From positions 135,676 through 199,675 of the forward strand of contig CAIUWR010000049.1 of assembly GCA_903902915.1 (NCBI GenBank): 64,000 nt of DNA. The letters run 5' to 3'. The stretch is from an uncultured Hyphomicrobiales bacterium. Its GTDB lineage: Bacteria > Pseudomonadota > Alphaproteobacteria > Rhizobiales > Beijerinckiaceae. Of this stretch, positions 30,887 through 39,433 are shown in pieces. Made by a program: the position numbers and the translations under genes. Under the pieces are notes generated by a model. The model searched no databases. It was not told where the DNA came from and saw nothing but the letters and a program-made list of their open reading frames with translations. Each line of letters begins with the position of its first letter. Within the stretch, counting starts at the first letter, position 1.

Positions 30887-31891
30887 TCAAGACAGACCCA
30901 GACCGCATTGGGCGGCCAAATCGCGCAGGTTCGCCTGCGGACGCGCACCATAATGCTGGATGACTTCGGCCGCCGCCATGCCGCCGAGCCGCGCGCAGGT
31001 GACGTAATCAGCCGAACGAGTGAGGCCCGCCAGAAAGCCCGCCGCGAACAGATCGCCCGCGCCCGTGGTGTCCACGAGGTTCTTGACGGGAAAAGCGGCG
31101 ATGGCGTGCGTCTCTTCGCGCGTCACCACCATCGATCCGTCTTCAGAACAGGTCACCACGCCAAGCAGATTTTCTTCACGCAGGGCCGTGACCGCAGTTG
31201 CGAAATCCGCCGTCTGGTAAAGCGAGCACAGTTCATGCTGATTGGCGAAGACGATATCGACGGTCTTGTTGCAGATGAGGTCGAGGAACTCGCCGCGATA
31301 ACGATCGACGCAGAAGGAGTCGGACAGGGTCAGCGCCACCTGGCGACCCGCCGCATGGGCTATTTCCGCCGCCTTGAGGAAAGCCAGTTTCGCCGCTGGC
31401 GGATCCCACAGATAGCCTTCCAGATAGGTGATGGCGGAGGCCTGAACGGTCGCCTCGTCCACATCGTCCGGCGTCAGGTTCTGGCAGGCGCCCAGATAGG
31501 TGTTCATGGTGCGCTCGCCGTCGGGCGTCACCAGCACGAAGCAGCGCGCGGTGGAGGGGCCATCCTTTGCGGGGGCCGTGGGAAAATGCACGCCCATGGC
31601 GCGAATGTCATGCGCGAAGGCGTGGCCCGGATCGTCGGCGCGGACCTTGCCGATGAAGGCGGCCTTGGCGCCAAAAGAGGCGACGCCCACGATCGTATTG
31701 GCGGCCGAGCCGCCCGAAATGACCGTCCCGGCGCCCATGATCTCGTAAAGGCCGAGGGCGCGAGCCTCGTCGATCAACATCATGGAACCCTTGTTGAGGT
31801 TCTCGCGGGCGAGAAAATCGTCCTCCGCGCGGGCGATCACGTCCACGATCGCGTTGCCGAGGCCAAGAACGTCATAGTGCCAGCCGGACAT
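30887..31891 (-). CDS. PfkB-family sugar/nucleoside kinase (adenosine-kinase-like)
   Basis: A 334-aa ribokinase-fold protein. The N-terminus (YDVLGLGNAIVDVIAR) and the central VISGGSAANTIVGVASFG match the adenosine-kinase-like branch, and the C-terminal DTTGAGDLFAAGFLAGL is PfkB signature 2 with the catalytic Asp. The precise substrate (adenosine or a sugar) cannot be fixed. ATG at 31891 is chosen because GGAG stands six bases before it and similarity begins at SGWHYDVLG, although the frame is open to 31948. Confidence 0.9.
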   Translation of the reverse strand: MSGWHYDVLGLGNAIVDVIARAEDDFLARENLNKGSMMLIDEARALGLYEIMGAGTVISGGSAANTIVGVASFGAKAAFIGKVRADDPGHAFAHDIRAMGVHFPTAPAKDGPSTARCFVLVTPDGERTMNTYLGACQNLTPDDVDEATVQASAITYLEGYLWDPPAAKLAFLKAAEIAHAAGRQVALTLSDSFCVDRYRGEFLDLICNKTVDIVFANQHELCSLYQTADFATAVTALREENLLGVVTCSEDGSMVVTREETHAIAAFPVKNLVDTTGAGDLFAAGFLAGLTRSADYVTCARLGGMAAAEVIQHYGARPQANLRDLAAQCGLGLS

Positions 31892-32005
31892 TGAAAGCTC
31901 CATTTTATCGAATTGGCCCATCTGGGGCGCCGCCCTTGGCCTCGTCAAGCTCAGCCACTGTTCAAACGCTTATCTAGCGAAGTTCATGCCGGTTTCCCGA
32001 AGGCT

Positions 32006-32383
32006 TCAGCCGCGCGGGGGCTTGCGCCCGGCCTGCGCGTCGAGCACCGCCAGAAGCGCGGCGATTTCCGGCTCCCCCAACGCGCCGATATGACGCGCGA
32101 GACGATTGGCGAGCTGGGTGGCTTTTGGGCTGAGGCCCGCCGTATCCACCACGATCCGTGGATCGGAGTCCTGGGCCAGACGCTCCAGCTCCTCCGCCTC
32201 ATCCCAGATCACGTTGAAGAAGGTGATGATGCGTTGCACCAGATACCAGGTGGGAGCGCCCCGTCGCCCGTGCTCAAGGGCGGAGAGATAGGCGCCCGAG
32301 ACGCCAATCGCTTCCGCCATGGCTTTCAGGGTGACGCCGCGCGCCGCGCGCAGCTCCCGCACCTTCGCGCCGAACGGGGTCAC
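32006..32383 (-). CDS. XRE-family helix-turn-helix regulator
   Basis: A 125-aa protein with an N-terminal HTH (KVRELRAARGVTLKAMAEAIGVSGAYLSALEHG, residues ~6-39) and a C-terminal helical part with LAQDSDPRIVVDTAGLSPKATQLAN. The start is the GTG at 32383, which overlaps the stop of the Smr gene in a GTGA junction. It ends the mltA-smr-HTH run and may be co-translated with them. This regulator type recurs beside smr and mltA in Rhizobiales; its targets are unknown. Confidence 0.88.
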   Translation of the reverse strand: MTPFGAKVRELRAARGVTLKAMAEAIGVSGAYLSALEHGRRGAPTWYLVQRIITFFNVIWDEAEELERLAQDSDPRIVVDTAGLSPKATQLANRLARHIGALGEPEIAALLAVLDAQAGRKPPRG

Positions 32384-33015
32384 GGCGCGCCCCTGCCGCG
32401 CGGGCGGTCGAGGCGGCGAATGCGCACATAGATCGCGCCCGCCCCACCATGATGGTGGGCCGCCTCTTCGAAACCAATCACCACGCCGCGCATTTCGGGC
32501 GCGCGCAGCCATTGGGGCGCGGCGCGGCGCAGCACGCCGGTTTCCGAATGATAGGAGGAGAGGTCAGGCGAGCGCCCACCCTTGCCGGTGATGACCAGAA
32601 CGAGCTTCGCGCCGCTGGCCTGGGCGGTGAAGAGAAACTGGCGCAGCACGCCATGGGCCTGATCCTGCCGCAACCCGTGCAAGTCCATCACGGCGTCGAC
32701 CTCGGCGCGCCCGCGCGACAGGCGTTGCTTCAAGCGCCGCTCGATGGGCGACAAGGGCGCCAAACCGGGCGCCGCAAACTGGGGCGGCGGCGTATAGCCG
32801 GGCAGGAAGGGCGCCTTGAAGCCCCTGATATGCTGAGGATGTTTCGCGTCAGTCGCCGCAACTGGCGGAGCGGGCGGCGCTTCGGGAATGCGCGGCTCGC
32901 TCGCCCGGCCCGTGATGGGCGCGACGGTCTGGGTCACCTGCCGCCACAGCTCGATCTCCTCGCGAGAGAGAATCCGATGGCGGGGCGCTCGTGGAGTGAG
33001 GTCCGCCCGCTTCAT
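32380..33015 (-). CDS. Smr domain-containing protein
   Basis: A 211-aa protein with a proline-rich N-terminal half and a C-terminal Smr domain (about residues 115-205). The Smr core shows VMDLHGLRQDQAH and the glycine loop ITGKGGRS, followed by HHGGAGAIYVRIRR. Stand-alone Smr domains are DNA- or RNA-nicking endonucleases or ribosome-rescue factors. The ATG at 33015 overlaps the mltA stop by four bases; the frame is open further upstream only within mltA. Confidence 0.9.
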   Translation of the reverse strand: MKRADLTPRAPRHRILSREEIELWRQVTQTVAPITGRASEPRIPEAPPAPPVAATDAKHPQHIRGFKAPFLPGYTPPPQFAAPGLAPLSPIERRLKQRLSRGRAEVDAVMDLHGLRQDQAHGVLRQFLFTAQASGAKLVLVITGKGGRSPDLSSYHSETGVLRRAAPQWLRAPEMRGVVIGFEEAAHHHGGAGAIYVRIRRLDRPRGRGAP

Positions 33016-34088
33016 GGACGCAAGCCTTCCCCCTTGGGCAGCAGAATGTAAAGCGCGGCGCCGTGCCGAATGTTCCCCGCCAAAGCCCCCGCCGCGTCGC
33101 CGGAACCCATGAACAGATCCAGCCGGGCGGGGCCAAGGATCGCCGAGCCCGTATCCTGTCCCACCATGAGCCGCTGGAAGGGCGCAAGCGCGCCATCGAC
33201 GCCCGGTAAAAGCGCATCGACGAAAACCGGCAGGCCGTAAGGCCACAGCCCCCGGTCGACGGCGACCGAACGCAGCGGCGTCAAAGGCGCGCCCGCGCCG
33301 CCGATGGGGCCTGTTTCGCGCGCCGGGGATTCATCCAGCGAGAAGAAAATATAGGAGCGGTTGCGATGGAGAAGCGCGCGGCCCGGCTCGCCCTGCGCCT
33401 GCCCCTTGTCGCGCACCCATTGCTTGAGGCGCGCCAGCGACATTTCGTCAGGGGCGATCTCCCCCGCCTCGATCAGCGCCCGTCCGATGGACATATAGGG
33501 CTGGCCATTGCGGCCCGCATAGGTGAGGCGCAGGCGCCGTCCGTCGGGCAGATCGACTGCCGCCGACCCCTGAACATGGATCATGAAGACTTCGATGGCG
33601 TCGCGCAGCCACACAAGCGGCTGGAACCGCGCCGCGCCCAGCGCCTCGATTTCGGCGCGGGTGGGATAGGGGACGAGCTGATCGAGGTCGAGCGGTCTGG
33701 CGAAGACTGGCTCGGAAAATTCTGCGCTCCGCATCAAGGAGCCCGCAACCACCGGCTCGTAATAGCCGGTGAGAAACGCGGGCGACGCCTCGCCGGCGTC
33801 GATGCGGCAGGGACTGAAATGCGTCTCGAAAAAAGCGCGGGCGTCGTCGCCAGAGGCGGCTGGCGCGCACAAGGCCAGCTCGCAGATGGCGCGCAGGGAC
33901 GTCGGCGCGGGCAGGGCGCTGCGCAATTGCGGCGCGCCTGCGGCGATGACCCCCGCCGAACGCGCGAAGGCTTTGAAGGCGGCCAGATGGTCGTCCGCAC
34001 CAAAGCCCGGCAGATCGGCGAAGCCGACTGGCCGCAACCGGGCGCCGCCCGGCCCCGCCTGCGGGTCTGTGGACGAATCCGCCCGCAT
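33012..34088 (-). CDS. mltA: Membrane-bound lytic murein transglycosylase A (MltA)
   Basis: A 358-aa lytic transglycosylase that cleaves peptidoglycan glycan strands. The MltA domain occupies about residues 95-250 (GYYEPVVAGSL, VWLRDAIEVFMIHVQGSA) and a 3D domain follows with the catalytic Asp region GSAILGPARLDLFMGSGDAA. Oddly the N-terminus (MRADSSTDPQAGPGG) shows no signal peptide or lipobox; either the real start differs or export uses another route. The ATG lies two bases after the stop of the Tim44-like gene, which suggests coupling. Confidence 0.92.
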   Translation of the reverse strand: MRADSSTDPQAGPGGARLRPVGFADLPGFGADDHLAAFKAFARSAGVIAAGAPQLRSALPAPTSLRAICELALCAPAASGDDARAFFETHFSPCRIDAGEASPAFLTGYYEPVVAGSLMRSAEFSEPVFARPLDLDQLVPYPTRAEIEALGAARFQPLVWLRDAIEVFMIHVQGSAAVDLPDGRRLRLTYAGRNGQPYMSIGRALIEAGEIAPDEMSLARLKQWVRDKGQAQGEPGRALLHRNRSYIFFSLDESPARETGPIGGAGAPLTPLRSVAVDRGLWPYGLPVFVDALLPGVDGALAPFQRLMVGQDTGSAILGPARLDLFMGSGDAAGALAGNIRHGAALYILLPKGEGLRP

Positions 34089-34090
34089 GG

Positions 34091-34816
34091 TCAGTGCGCT
34101 GCTTCAGTCGCCACGAGCTTCCAGTTTGGATCCCGGGCTCCGGCCTGACGAGCGAAGGTCCACACGTCAACCACATCCACGATCCTGTCCACGCCGCCAT
34201 CGACGATGGCGCCAGACCGGTCACGGGTCAGCGTGATCAGCCTGGAGGCGAAACGCACCGTGATCTGAGCCGCGCCATCGCGCAGATGAGCGGCGGCGAT
34301 GGTGACCTTGTCGATGGAGACGAAGGTCGTCTCCACCGTCTCGCCCTGGGCCTCGCGCGCGCCGATGGCGGCGGAGAAGCTTTCGAAGACATCAGGGGCC
34401 AGAAGGCTGCGCAAGGACTCGCGGTCGCCCCTAGCGAAGGCTCCGACGATCATTTCGTAAGCGGCGCGGGCGCCGTCCACAAAAGGCCTTGCGTCGAAAC
34501 TGGCGTCTGCGGCGGCGATGGCGTGAAGACCTGCGAAAGCGTCAGCATCCGCCAGCTGGCCCCAGCGCTCCTCGTCAGTGGGGGCGGCGGGATGAGCGAG
34601 GTCCCCCTGAGCTGCGCCAGGCAGGCGAATGACATTGTCCTGGGGCGCGGCGCCCGGGGTGACGGCCTTGCCGTCGTCAGCGCCCCGCCGGGTGAAGGGA
34701 TTGACGGGAGGCCGCTCCTCCCCCGTCCTGGTCCCGAGGATCGACTTCAATTTATAGAGGACGAAAATCGCCAGAACGGCGAATATGATCGTCGTGATGT
34801 CGAAAGTATCGTGCAT
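34091..34816 (-). CDS. Tim44/TimA domain-containing membrane-anchored protein
   Basis: A 241-aa protein with one N-terminal transmembrane helix (FDITTIIFAVLAIFVLYKL), a low-complexity linker with basic and proline residues, and a C-terminal Tim44-like domain (FDARPFVDGARAAYEMIVGAFARGD onward). In alphaproteobacteria TimA is the homologue of mitochondrial Tim44 and is thought to bind at the inner membrane. ATG at 34816 starts just before the helix; the open frame beyond it lacks similarity. Divergent from secB, another export factor. Confidence 0.9.
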   Translation of the reverse strand: MHDTFDITTIIFAVLAIFVLYKLKSILGTRTGEERPPVNPFTRRGADDGKAVTPGAAPQDNVIRLPGAAQGDLAHPAAPTDEERWGQLADADAFAGLHAIAAADASFDARPFVDGARAAYEMIVGAFARGDRESLRSLLAPDVFESFSAAIGAREAQGETVETTFVSIDKVTIAAAHLRDGAAQITVRFASRLITLTRDRSGAIVDGGVDRIVDVVDVWTFARQAGARDPNWKLVATEAAH

Positions 34817-35047
34817 CGCGTTCTTTCGGTCTCCAGAGGGTCGGCCGCAAGCAGCCATCGTCCCACCATATGTGGCTCTTCCTGCACGCATATGCAAAGG
34901 GGATGACGTCGGCGCCCGGACGGCCCGGCGCCAACCTGAGCGACGCCTTGTTTGAACGGTCCCTTTCATGGTAGGTCCCCGGCGCCAGCGCCGGTTCGCT
35001 ATCTAGGCGGTTTATGTCGGCTGGCCGTGATTCCGGAGATTTCCAAT

Positions 35048-35524
35048 ATGGCTGACAACGGCGACGGTGCGAACAACGAGGCCCTGCCTCAGCTCAATGT
35101 GCTAGCGCAATATACGAAGGATCTTTCCTTCGAAAACCCGAATGCGCCGAAATCCCTGGGACCCCAGGAACAGGGCCCGAACATCAACATTCAGGTGAAT
35201 GTGAACGCCCGCCAGCTCTCAGAGGGCGAATTCGAGGTCAATCTCGTGCTCGAAGGCTCCGCTGAGGCCAAGGACTCGGTGCTGTTCAAGTTCGAGCTGG
35301 ATTATGCCGGCATCTTCCGCGTCCGCAACATTCCGGAAGCCGAGCTGCATGCGGTCATCATGATCGAATGCCCGCGCCTGCTCTTCCCCTTCGCCCGGCA
35401 AATCATCGCCGACAGCGTGCGCAACGGCGGCTTCCCACCCCTGTTCATCGACCCGATCGATTTCGTGGCGCTCTATCGCCAGCGCATGGCCGACATGCAG
35501 CCCGCCAACGCAACGCCGGCCTGA
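35048..35524 (+). CDS. secB: Protein-export chaperone SecB
   Basis: A 158-aa tetrameric chaperone that keeps preproteins unfolded for SecA. Family features are [39 protein letters not shown] and the C-terminal [20 protein letters not shown] with FIDPIDF. The ATG at 35048 gives the usual alphaproteobacterial length; the frame extends upstream without similarity. Converges with dnaQ across a 12-bp-stem hairpin. Confidence 0.96.
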   Translation: MADNGDGANNEALPQLNVLAQYTKDLSFENPNAPKSLGPQEQGPNINIQVNVNARQLSEGEFEVNLVLEGSAEAKDSVLFKFELDYAGIFRVRNIPEAELHAVIMIECPRLLFPFARQIIADSVRNGGFPPLFIDPIDFVALYRQRMADMQPANATPA

Positions 35525-35534
35525 ACGACCCTTC

Positions 35535-35568
35535 TCTGGCGCGACTTACTTGATGTAGTCGCGCCAGA
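35535..35568. terminator. Hairpin between convergent secB and dnaQ
   Basis: A perfect 12-bp inverted repeat, TCTGGCGCGACT / AGTCGCGCCAGA, with a 10-base loop. One arm is in the intergenic space after secB; the other is formed by the last codons of dnaQ, whose stop is in the loop. It could end transcripts from both sides. No U-run follows, so termination may be partial or Rho-assisted. Confidence 0.55.
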
Positions 35569-36232
35569 CAGCCTTGTCGCCAAGCCCCCCGAGGAAGCCG
35601 CCATGCGCCTCCGCCTCCTCGGCGCTCAGCAAAGCCTCCAGAGGCGCTGGCCGCTCGCGCCGGACCTTGATCTGCGTCTGCTGCCGGATCGCGGCCTCGG
35701 ACGCCAGAATGAGCGTCGCCTGACGCCCGCCCATCAATTCCGCATAGACCTCCGCCAAGATCTCCGAATCCATCAGCGCGCCGTGTTTCGTGCGGCGTGA
35801 ATTGTCGATCTTGTAACGAGCGCAGAGCGCATCCAGCGAATTGGCGGCGCCAGGATGTTTGCGCCGGGCATAGGAAAGCGTGTCGAAAGCTCTGTCAGCG
35901 GGCAACATGGGCATTCCCGCGCGCTTCAATTCAGCGTTGAGAAATTTCATGTCGAATTCGGCATTGTGAATCACCAGCCGCGAATCGCCGATGAAAGCGA
36001 GAAAATCCGCCGCGACGTCACGAAAGAGCGGCTTTCCCTTGAGGAATTCGGCTGAGAGGCCGTGAACTCTATATGCGCCGTCCGGCATGTCCCGCTCGGG
36101 ATCAATATAGACGTGGAAATGTTCGCCGGTCGGAATGTAGTTCAACACTTCGACGCCCGCGATTTCAACCAATCGGTCGCCGGTCGCTGGATCAAGCCCC
36201 GTCGTTTCCGTGTCCAGAATGATCTCGCGCAT
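35546..36232 (-). CDS. dnaQ: DNA polymerase III epsilon subunit (3'-5' exonuclease)
   Basis: A 228-aa proofreading exonuclease. DEDDh motifs: Exo [14 protein letters not shown], Exo [13 protein letters not shown], Exo [18 protein letters not shown]. The C-terminal tail past about residue 180 should bind the alpha subunit. ATG at 36232 gives the normal start MREIILD; the gene overlaps the 3' end of coaE by 41 bases, so the two are probably co-transcribed (coaE-dnaQ is a common pair in alphaproteobacteria). Confidence 0.95.
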   Translation of the reverse strand: MREIILDTETTGLDPATGDRLVEIAGVEVLNYIPTGEHFHVYIDPERDMPDGAYRVHGLSAEFLKGKPLFRDVAADFLAFIGDSRLVIHNAEFDMKFLNAELKRAGMPMLPADRAFDTLSYARRKHPGAANSLDALCARYKIDNSRRTKHGALMDSEILAEVYAELMGGRQATLILASEAAIRQQTQIKVRRERPAPLEALLSAEEAEAHGGFLGGLGDKAVWRDYIK

Positions 36233-36830
36233 GGGATCCGGCCTTTTCGAGTTGGGCTGCGGCTCGCAGGACGGAATCGACCTGGCGGCCCGCCGCTTCA
36301 AATCCCATGCTCGTATCAATGATGAAATGCGCCCGCGCGCGCTTCTGTGCATCGGGAATCTGTTTGGCGACTATGGCCGCGAACGTTTGCGGCGTCATCC
36401 CGGGCCGGGCCAGAACGCGGGACTTTTGCACTGATTCAGGCGCAGTCACGACCACGACCGCATCAACGAGCGCCGCCCCGCCGATTTCGAACAAAAGCGG
36501 GATGTCGAGAACCACGATCGGCTGACCGTCTTGCGCGGCCTTGCGCAAGAAGGCGTCCCGGTCTCGCGCCACAAGTGGATGTATGATCGCCTCCAGCCGC
36601 TTCAGCGCCGCCGCATCGCCCAGAACCGCGCGCCGCAAAGCCACGCGATCCACGACGCCATCGCGGACGGCGCCGGGGAAGGCGGCTTCGATGAGGGGCG
36701 CCGCTTCGCCCGCATAAAGCGCATGGACGGCCGCGTCCGAATCATGCACGCGAACGCCCCGCGCGCGGAACAGATCGGCCGTCGCCGACTTGCCCATGCC
36801 GATGGAGCCCGTCAGGCCGAGAATCACCAT
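36192..36830 (-). CDS. coaE: Dephospho-CoA kinase
   Basis: A 212-aa P-loop kinase for the last step of coenzyme A synthesis. Walker A is [16 protein letters not shown], followed by the [12 protein letters not shown] and [14 protein letters not shown] segments typical of CoaE, and the lid around [20 protein letters not shown]. It overlaps dnaQ at its 3' end and lies seven bases after the Maf-type gene stop. Confidence 0.95.
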   Translation of the reverse strand: MVILGLTGSIGMGKSATADLFRARGVRVHDSDAAVHALYAGEAAPLIEAAFPGAVRDGVVDRVALRRAVLGDAAALKRLEAIIHPLVARDRDAFLRKAAQDGQPIVVLDIPLLFEIGGAALVDAVVVVTAPESVQKSRVLARPGMTPQTFAAIVAKQIPDAQKRARAHFIIDTSMGFEAAGRQVDSVLRAAAQLEKAGSHARDHSGHGNDGA

Positions 36831-36837
36831 GATGGCG

Positions 36838-37470
36838 TCACCCCCGCAGCAAACGCAGGGCCCGCATGCCCGCGATCAGCGCCTGCAAGGGCAGACCCAT
36901 GATGACGGCATGCTGTCCCGCGACCGTCTCAAAAAGATGAACGCCCAAGCCTTCGATCTGATAGGCGCCGACGCTGCCAAGGACCGATTCGCCCGCCGCA
37001 TCAAGATAGGTCTCGATGAAGGCGTCGCTCAGGGGACGCATGACCAGGGTCGCGGAATCGCCGACCTCCAGCAAGATCTCGCCGTTCAACGCCAGCGCGG
37101 CCGCCGCATGAAGCTGGTGGCTGACGCCTGACAGAAGCCGCAAATGGTCGCGCGCGCCCGAGCGGCCGACCGGCTTGGCGAGCAGATCCGCCCCAACCTC
37201 CAAAGTCTGGTCGCCGCCGAGCACATGGCGGCCCGGGTGACGGGCGCTCACCTCGAGAACCTTGGCGCGGGCGAGCGCCGCGGCGATGGCCGCCCCACTG
37301 GCGCCGCCCGCGCGCAACGGCGCCTCCACCGCACGTTCGTCGAGCGCAGGCTTGTCAATCTCAACCGGGACGCCCGCAGACGTCAGCATCTGCGCCCGGG
37401 CGGCGCTGCCGGAGGCCAGGATCAAAGGCTGATCCGGCAACCACAGGCTATGGGACGTGCGCGTGGTCAC
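36838..37470 (-). CDS. Maf-family nucleoside triphosphate pyrophosphatase
   Basis: A 210-aa Maf/Ham1-like pyrophosphatase that hydrolyses dTTP, UTP or modified nucleotides. Signature segments are [29 protein letters not shown] and [16 protein letters not shown]. No ATG fits; the GTG at 37470 (reading [12 protein letters not shown]) is the likeliest start, seven bases after the PPDK-regulator stop. Part of the run PPSR-maf-coaE-dnaQ leading away from the putative origin. Confidence 0.92.
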   Translation of the reverse strand: MTTRTSHSLWLPDQPLILASGSAARAQMLTSAGVPVEIDKPALDERAVEAPLRAGGASGAAIAAALARAKVLEVSARHPGRHVLGGDQTLEVGADLLAKPVGRSGARDHLRLLSGVSHQLHAAAALALNGEILLEVGDSATLVMRPLSDAFIETYLDAAGESVLGSVGAYQIEGLGVHLFETVAGQHAVIMGLPLQALIAGMRALRLLRG

Positions 37471-37477
37471 AGGCGGC

Positions 37478-38311
37478 TCACGTCTCTGCGCTGATCTTGA
37501 GGCGATGGGCCTTGTGGAGATCAATGATCGCGGCCGCCGTCTCTTCGATGGAGCGGCGGGTGACGTCGATCATGGGCCACCCATGGGCCGCGCAGAGTCT
37601 GCGGGAATGGGCGATTTCTTCGGCGACCGAAATGCGGTCCACATAAGAGGTCTCCTGATCCGCGTTGAGCGCCAGAAGCCGGTTCTGACGGATCTGCACG
37701 ATCCGCTCCGGCGACGCGACCAATCCCACCACAAGCGGGTTTTTCGCCTGTTCAACGCCGGGCGGGAGCGGCACATTGGGAACCAGCGGAATATTCGCGG
37801 TCTTGATGCCCCTGTTGGCGAGATAGATGCTCGTCGGCGTCTTTGACGTGCGGCTGACGCCGAGCAAGAGCACATCCGCATCCTCGATATTTTGCGGCTG
37901 CTGACCATCATCATGCATCATGGTGAAGTTCAGCGCGTCGATCCGCTTGAAATAATCGGCGTTCAACATGTGCTGCGCGCCGGGCCTCGAGGCTGAGGAT
38001 GCGCCAAGATAGGATTCGAAAAGATCGAAAATGGGCTGAAGCACCGACAGGCAGGGGCTGCCCATGTCGCGGCAGGCCTCTTGCAAACGTTCCGATAGCT
38101 CAGGATCCACGAGCGTGAAGAGCACAATCCCGGGCGCGGCCTCGATTTCGGAGATGGCGCGGTCAAGCTGCGCTCTGGTCCGCACGAGTGGAAAGACATG
38201 TTCAATGGAGGCGACGCCCTGGTATTGGGCCGCCACAGCGCGGCTTGCGGCGATGAGCGTCTCGCCCGTAGCGTCCGACACCAGGTGAAGATGAAAATAG
38301 CTGCGTCCCAC
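37478..38311 (-). CDS. Pyruvate, phosphate dikinase regulatory protein (PPSR/DUF299)
   Basis: A 277-aa bifunctional kinase/phosphotransferase of the PPSR family, which switches PPDK or PEP synthase on and off by ADP-dependent phosphorylation and Pi-dependent dephosphorylation. N-terminal [16 protein letters not shown] and the P-loop-like [18 protein letters not shown] are diagnostic. The GTG at 38311, with GAGG upstream, is the family start; an ATG further out (38458) would run the gene through DnaA-box-like sequence in the gap and adds no similarity. Confidence 0.93.
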   Translation of the reverse strand: MGRSYFHLHLVSDATGETLIAASRAVAAQYQGVASIEHVFPLVRTRAQLDRAISEIEAAPGIVLFTLVDPELSERLQEACRDMGSPCLSVLQPIFDLFESYLGASSASRPGAQHMLNADYFKRIDALNFTMMHDDGQQPQNIEDADVLLLGVSRTSKTPTSIYLANRGIKTANIPLVPNVPLPPGVEQAKNPLVVGLVASPERIVQIRQNRLLALNADQETSYVDRISVAEEIAHSRRLCAAHGWPMIDVTRRSIEETAAAIIDLHKAHRLKISAET

Positions 38312-38779
38312 GGCGACCTCTCTCGCGATCCACAAAACCGGGGCCTGTGGACAGCAGTGGATAGTGGGCGCCAAATGACGCTCCGACGACACAGTGCCCT
38401 GAGCCCGGGTTTTTCTCAACCGGCATGGCTCGGGGGAGAAAAACAGCTCTGTTTTCAAGGATTGGTCGAACTGCGGGGAAAACGTCTCGCCAATCCACAG
38501 GCGGAACCAGAAAATGTGTCTGAAGTCGTTAACGAATTATTAATTTATGAACAGCGACGTCCAAGCTTGTGAATTATGGTTGAAATGTGGATGGCTTGGT
38601 GACCGCCTGGGTATGAAACGGCGTGAGCCTTTTGAGGGGCGTTAATAAGAGAAAACCAGAGTCTAGAATCTATCTTTTATTATATGAAGAAGCCTGATCT
38701 TAGAGAAGCCGTAGACAGAATGAGCAAGATCGAGAGATTCGAATAGCTGCCCATAAGGGTGAGCCGAAAAGGTGACGAT
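38312..38779. other. oriC: Probable chromosomal replication origin (oriC)
   Basis: A 468-base gap with no credible gene, between the divergent PPSR gene and hemJ. I see at least seven 9-mers within two mismatches of the DnaA box TTATCCACA/TGTGGATAA: 38326-38334, 38346-38354, 38356-38364, 38491-38499, 38545-38553, 38568-38576 and 38586-38594. An AT-rich stretch at 38529-38560 contains a perfect TTAA-N7-TTAA CtrA site, and GANTC sites occur at 38659, 38666 and 38736. Genes to the left run minus and to the right run plus, and rho, mnmE, mnmG, parA and parB follow. In alphaproteobacteria the origin often lies beside hem genes in this block. Not tested by skew analysis. Confidence 0.7.
38529..38543. 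promoter_or_regulatory. CtrA-type binding site (TTAA-N7-TTAA)
   Basis: The 15 bases read TTAACGAATTATTAA, an exact match to the full CtrA consensus of two TTAA half-sites seven bases apart. CtrA blocks replication initiation at the Caulobacter origin and drives cell-cycle promoters. It sits in the AT-rich core of the putative origin, adjoining DnaA-box-like 9-mers on its right. Confidence 0.6.
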
Positions 38780-39208
38780 ATGAACGGTTATCTTTGGATC
38801 AAGGCGCTGCATGTCATCTCCATCATCGCGTGGATGGCGGGTCTGCTCTATCTCCCACGTCTGTTCGTCTATCATTGCGACGCTCCCACCGGATCGCCAA
38901 CGTCCGAAACGTTCAAAGTCATGGAACGCCGATTGCTGCGCGCCATCATGACCCCCGCCATGATCCTGGCATGGATCACTGGACTGACATTGGCTGTTCA
39001 GGGCGGATTTTTCACCGCAGGATGGCTGCATCTGAAATTGACGATGGTGATCATCCTTTCCGGGGCCCATGGCTATATGTCGCGTTGCGTGCGCACATTC
39101 GCCGCCGACGCCAATCACCGAAGCCATCGTTTTTATCGCATGCTGAACGAGGTTCCCACCCTCCTGATGGTGGTGATCGTCATCGCCGTGATCGTGAAAC
39201 CGTTCTGA
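38780..39208 (+). CDS. hemJ: Protoporphyrinogen IX oxidase HemJ
   Basis: A 142-aa integral membrane protein with four hydrophobic helices, of the HemJ (formerly UPF0093) family that oxidises protoporphyrinogen IX in heme synthesis. The conserved His in WIKALHVISIIAWMAGLLYL and the LPRLFVYH motif are present, as is the WLHLKLTMVIILSGAHGYM helix. ATG at 38780 is the family start. In relatives hemE usually precedes it; here the putative origin does. Confidence 0.9.
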   Translation: MNGYLWIKALHVISIIAWMAGLLYLPRLFVYHCDAPTGSPTSETFKVMERRLLRAIMTPAMILAWITGLTLAVQGGFFTAGWLHLKLTMVIILSGAHGYMSRCVRTFAADANHRSHRFYRMLNEVPTLLMVVIVIAVIVKPF

Positions 39209-39339
39209 CGCCGGAGACCGAGCGCGCAAGGGGACGACCTTGCGAAGCCGATGAGTGAGGGTCCGACAGACTTGCCAACGTTTATCAAACATTCTATGCG
39301 TGAGATCCCTCCTTGCAGTCATGCTTTGCTCTTGTGAGC

Positions 39340-39376
39340 CCCTCGCGAAAGTGAGGGCCGGAAGTTCCCCACTTCC
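39340..39376 (+). other. Two tandem small hairpins in the rho leader
   Basis: In the 225-base gap before rho, CCCTC/GAGGG (39340-39357) is followed two bases later by GGAAGT/ACTTCC (39360-39376). They end about 57 bases before the rho start. rho is autoregulated through its leader in other bacteria, so these could take part, but the stems are short. Confidence 0.3.
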
Positions 39377-39433
39377 AGCGCAGATGCTGCTTCCAATCAA
39401 TCTTCGCGCTTCGGCGCCCAAGGGTCATCCCCC

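Noticed and set aside
38663..39421. 252-codon minus-strand frame over hemJ
   Set aside because: It crosses hemJ and the origin gap, is His-rich and has no motif; hemJ on the plus strand is clear.
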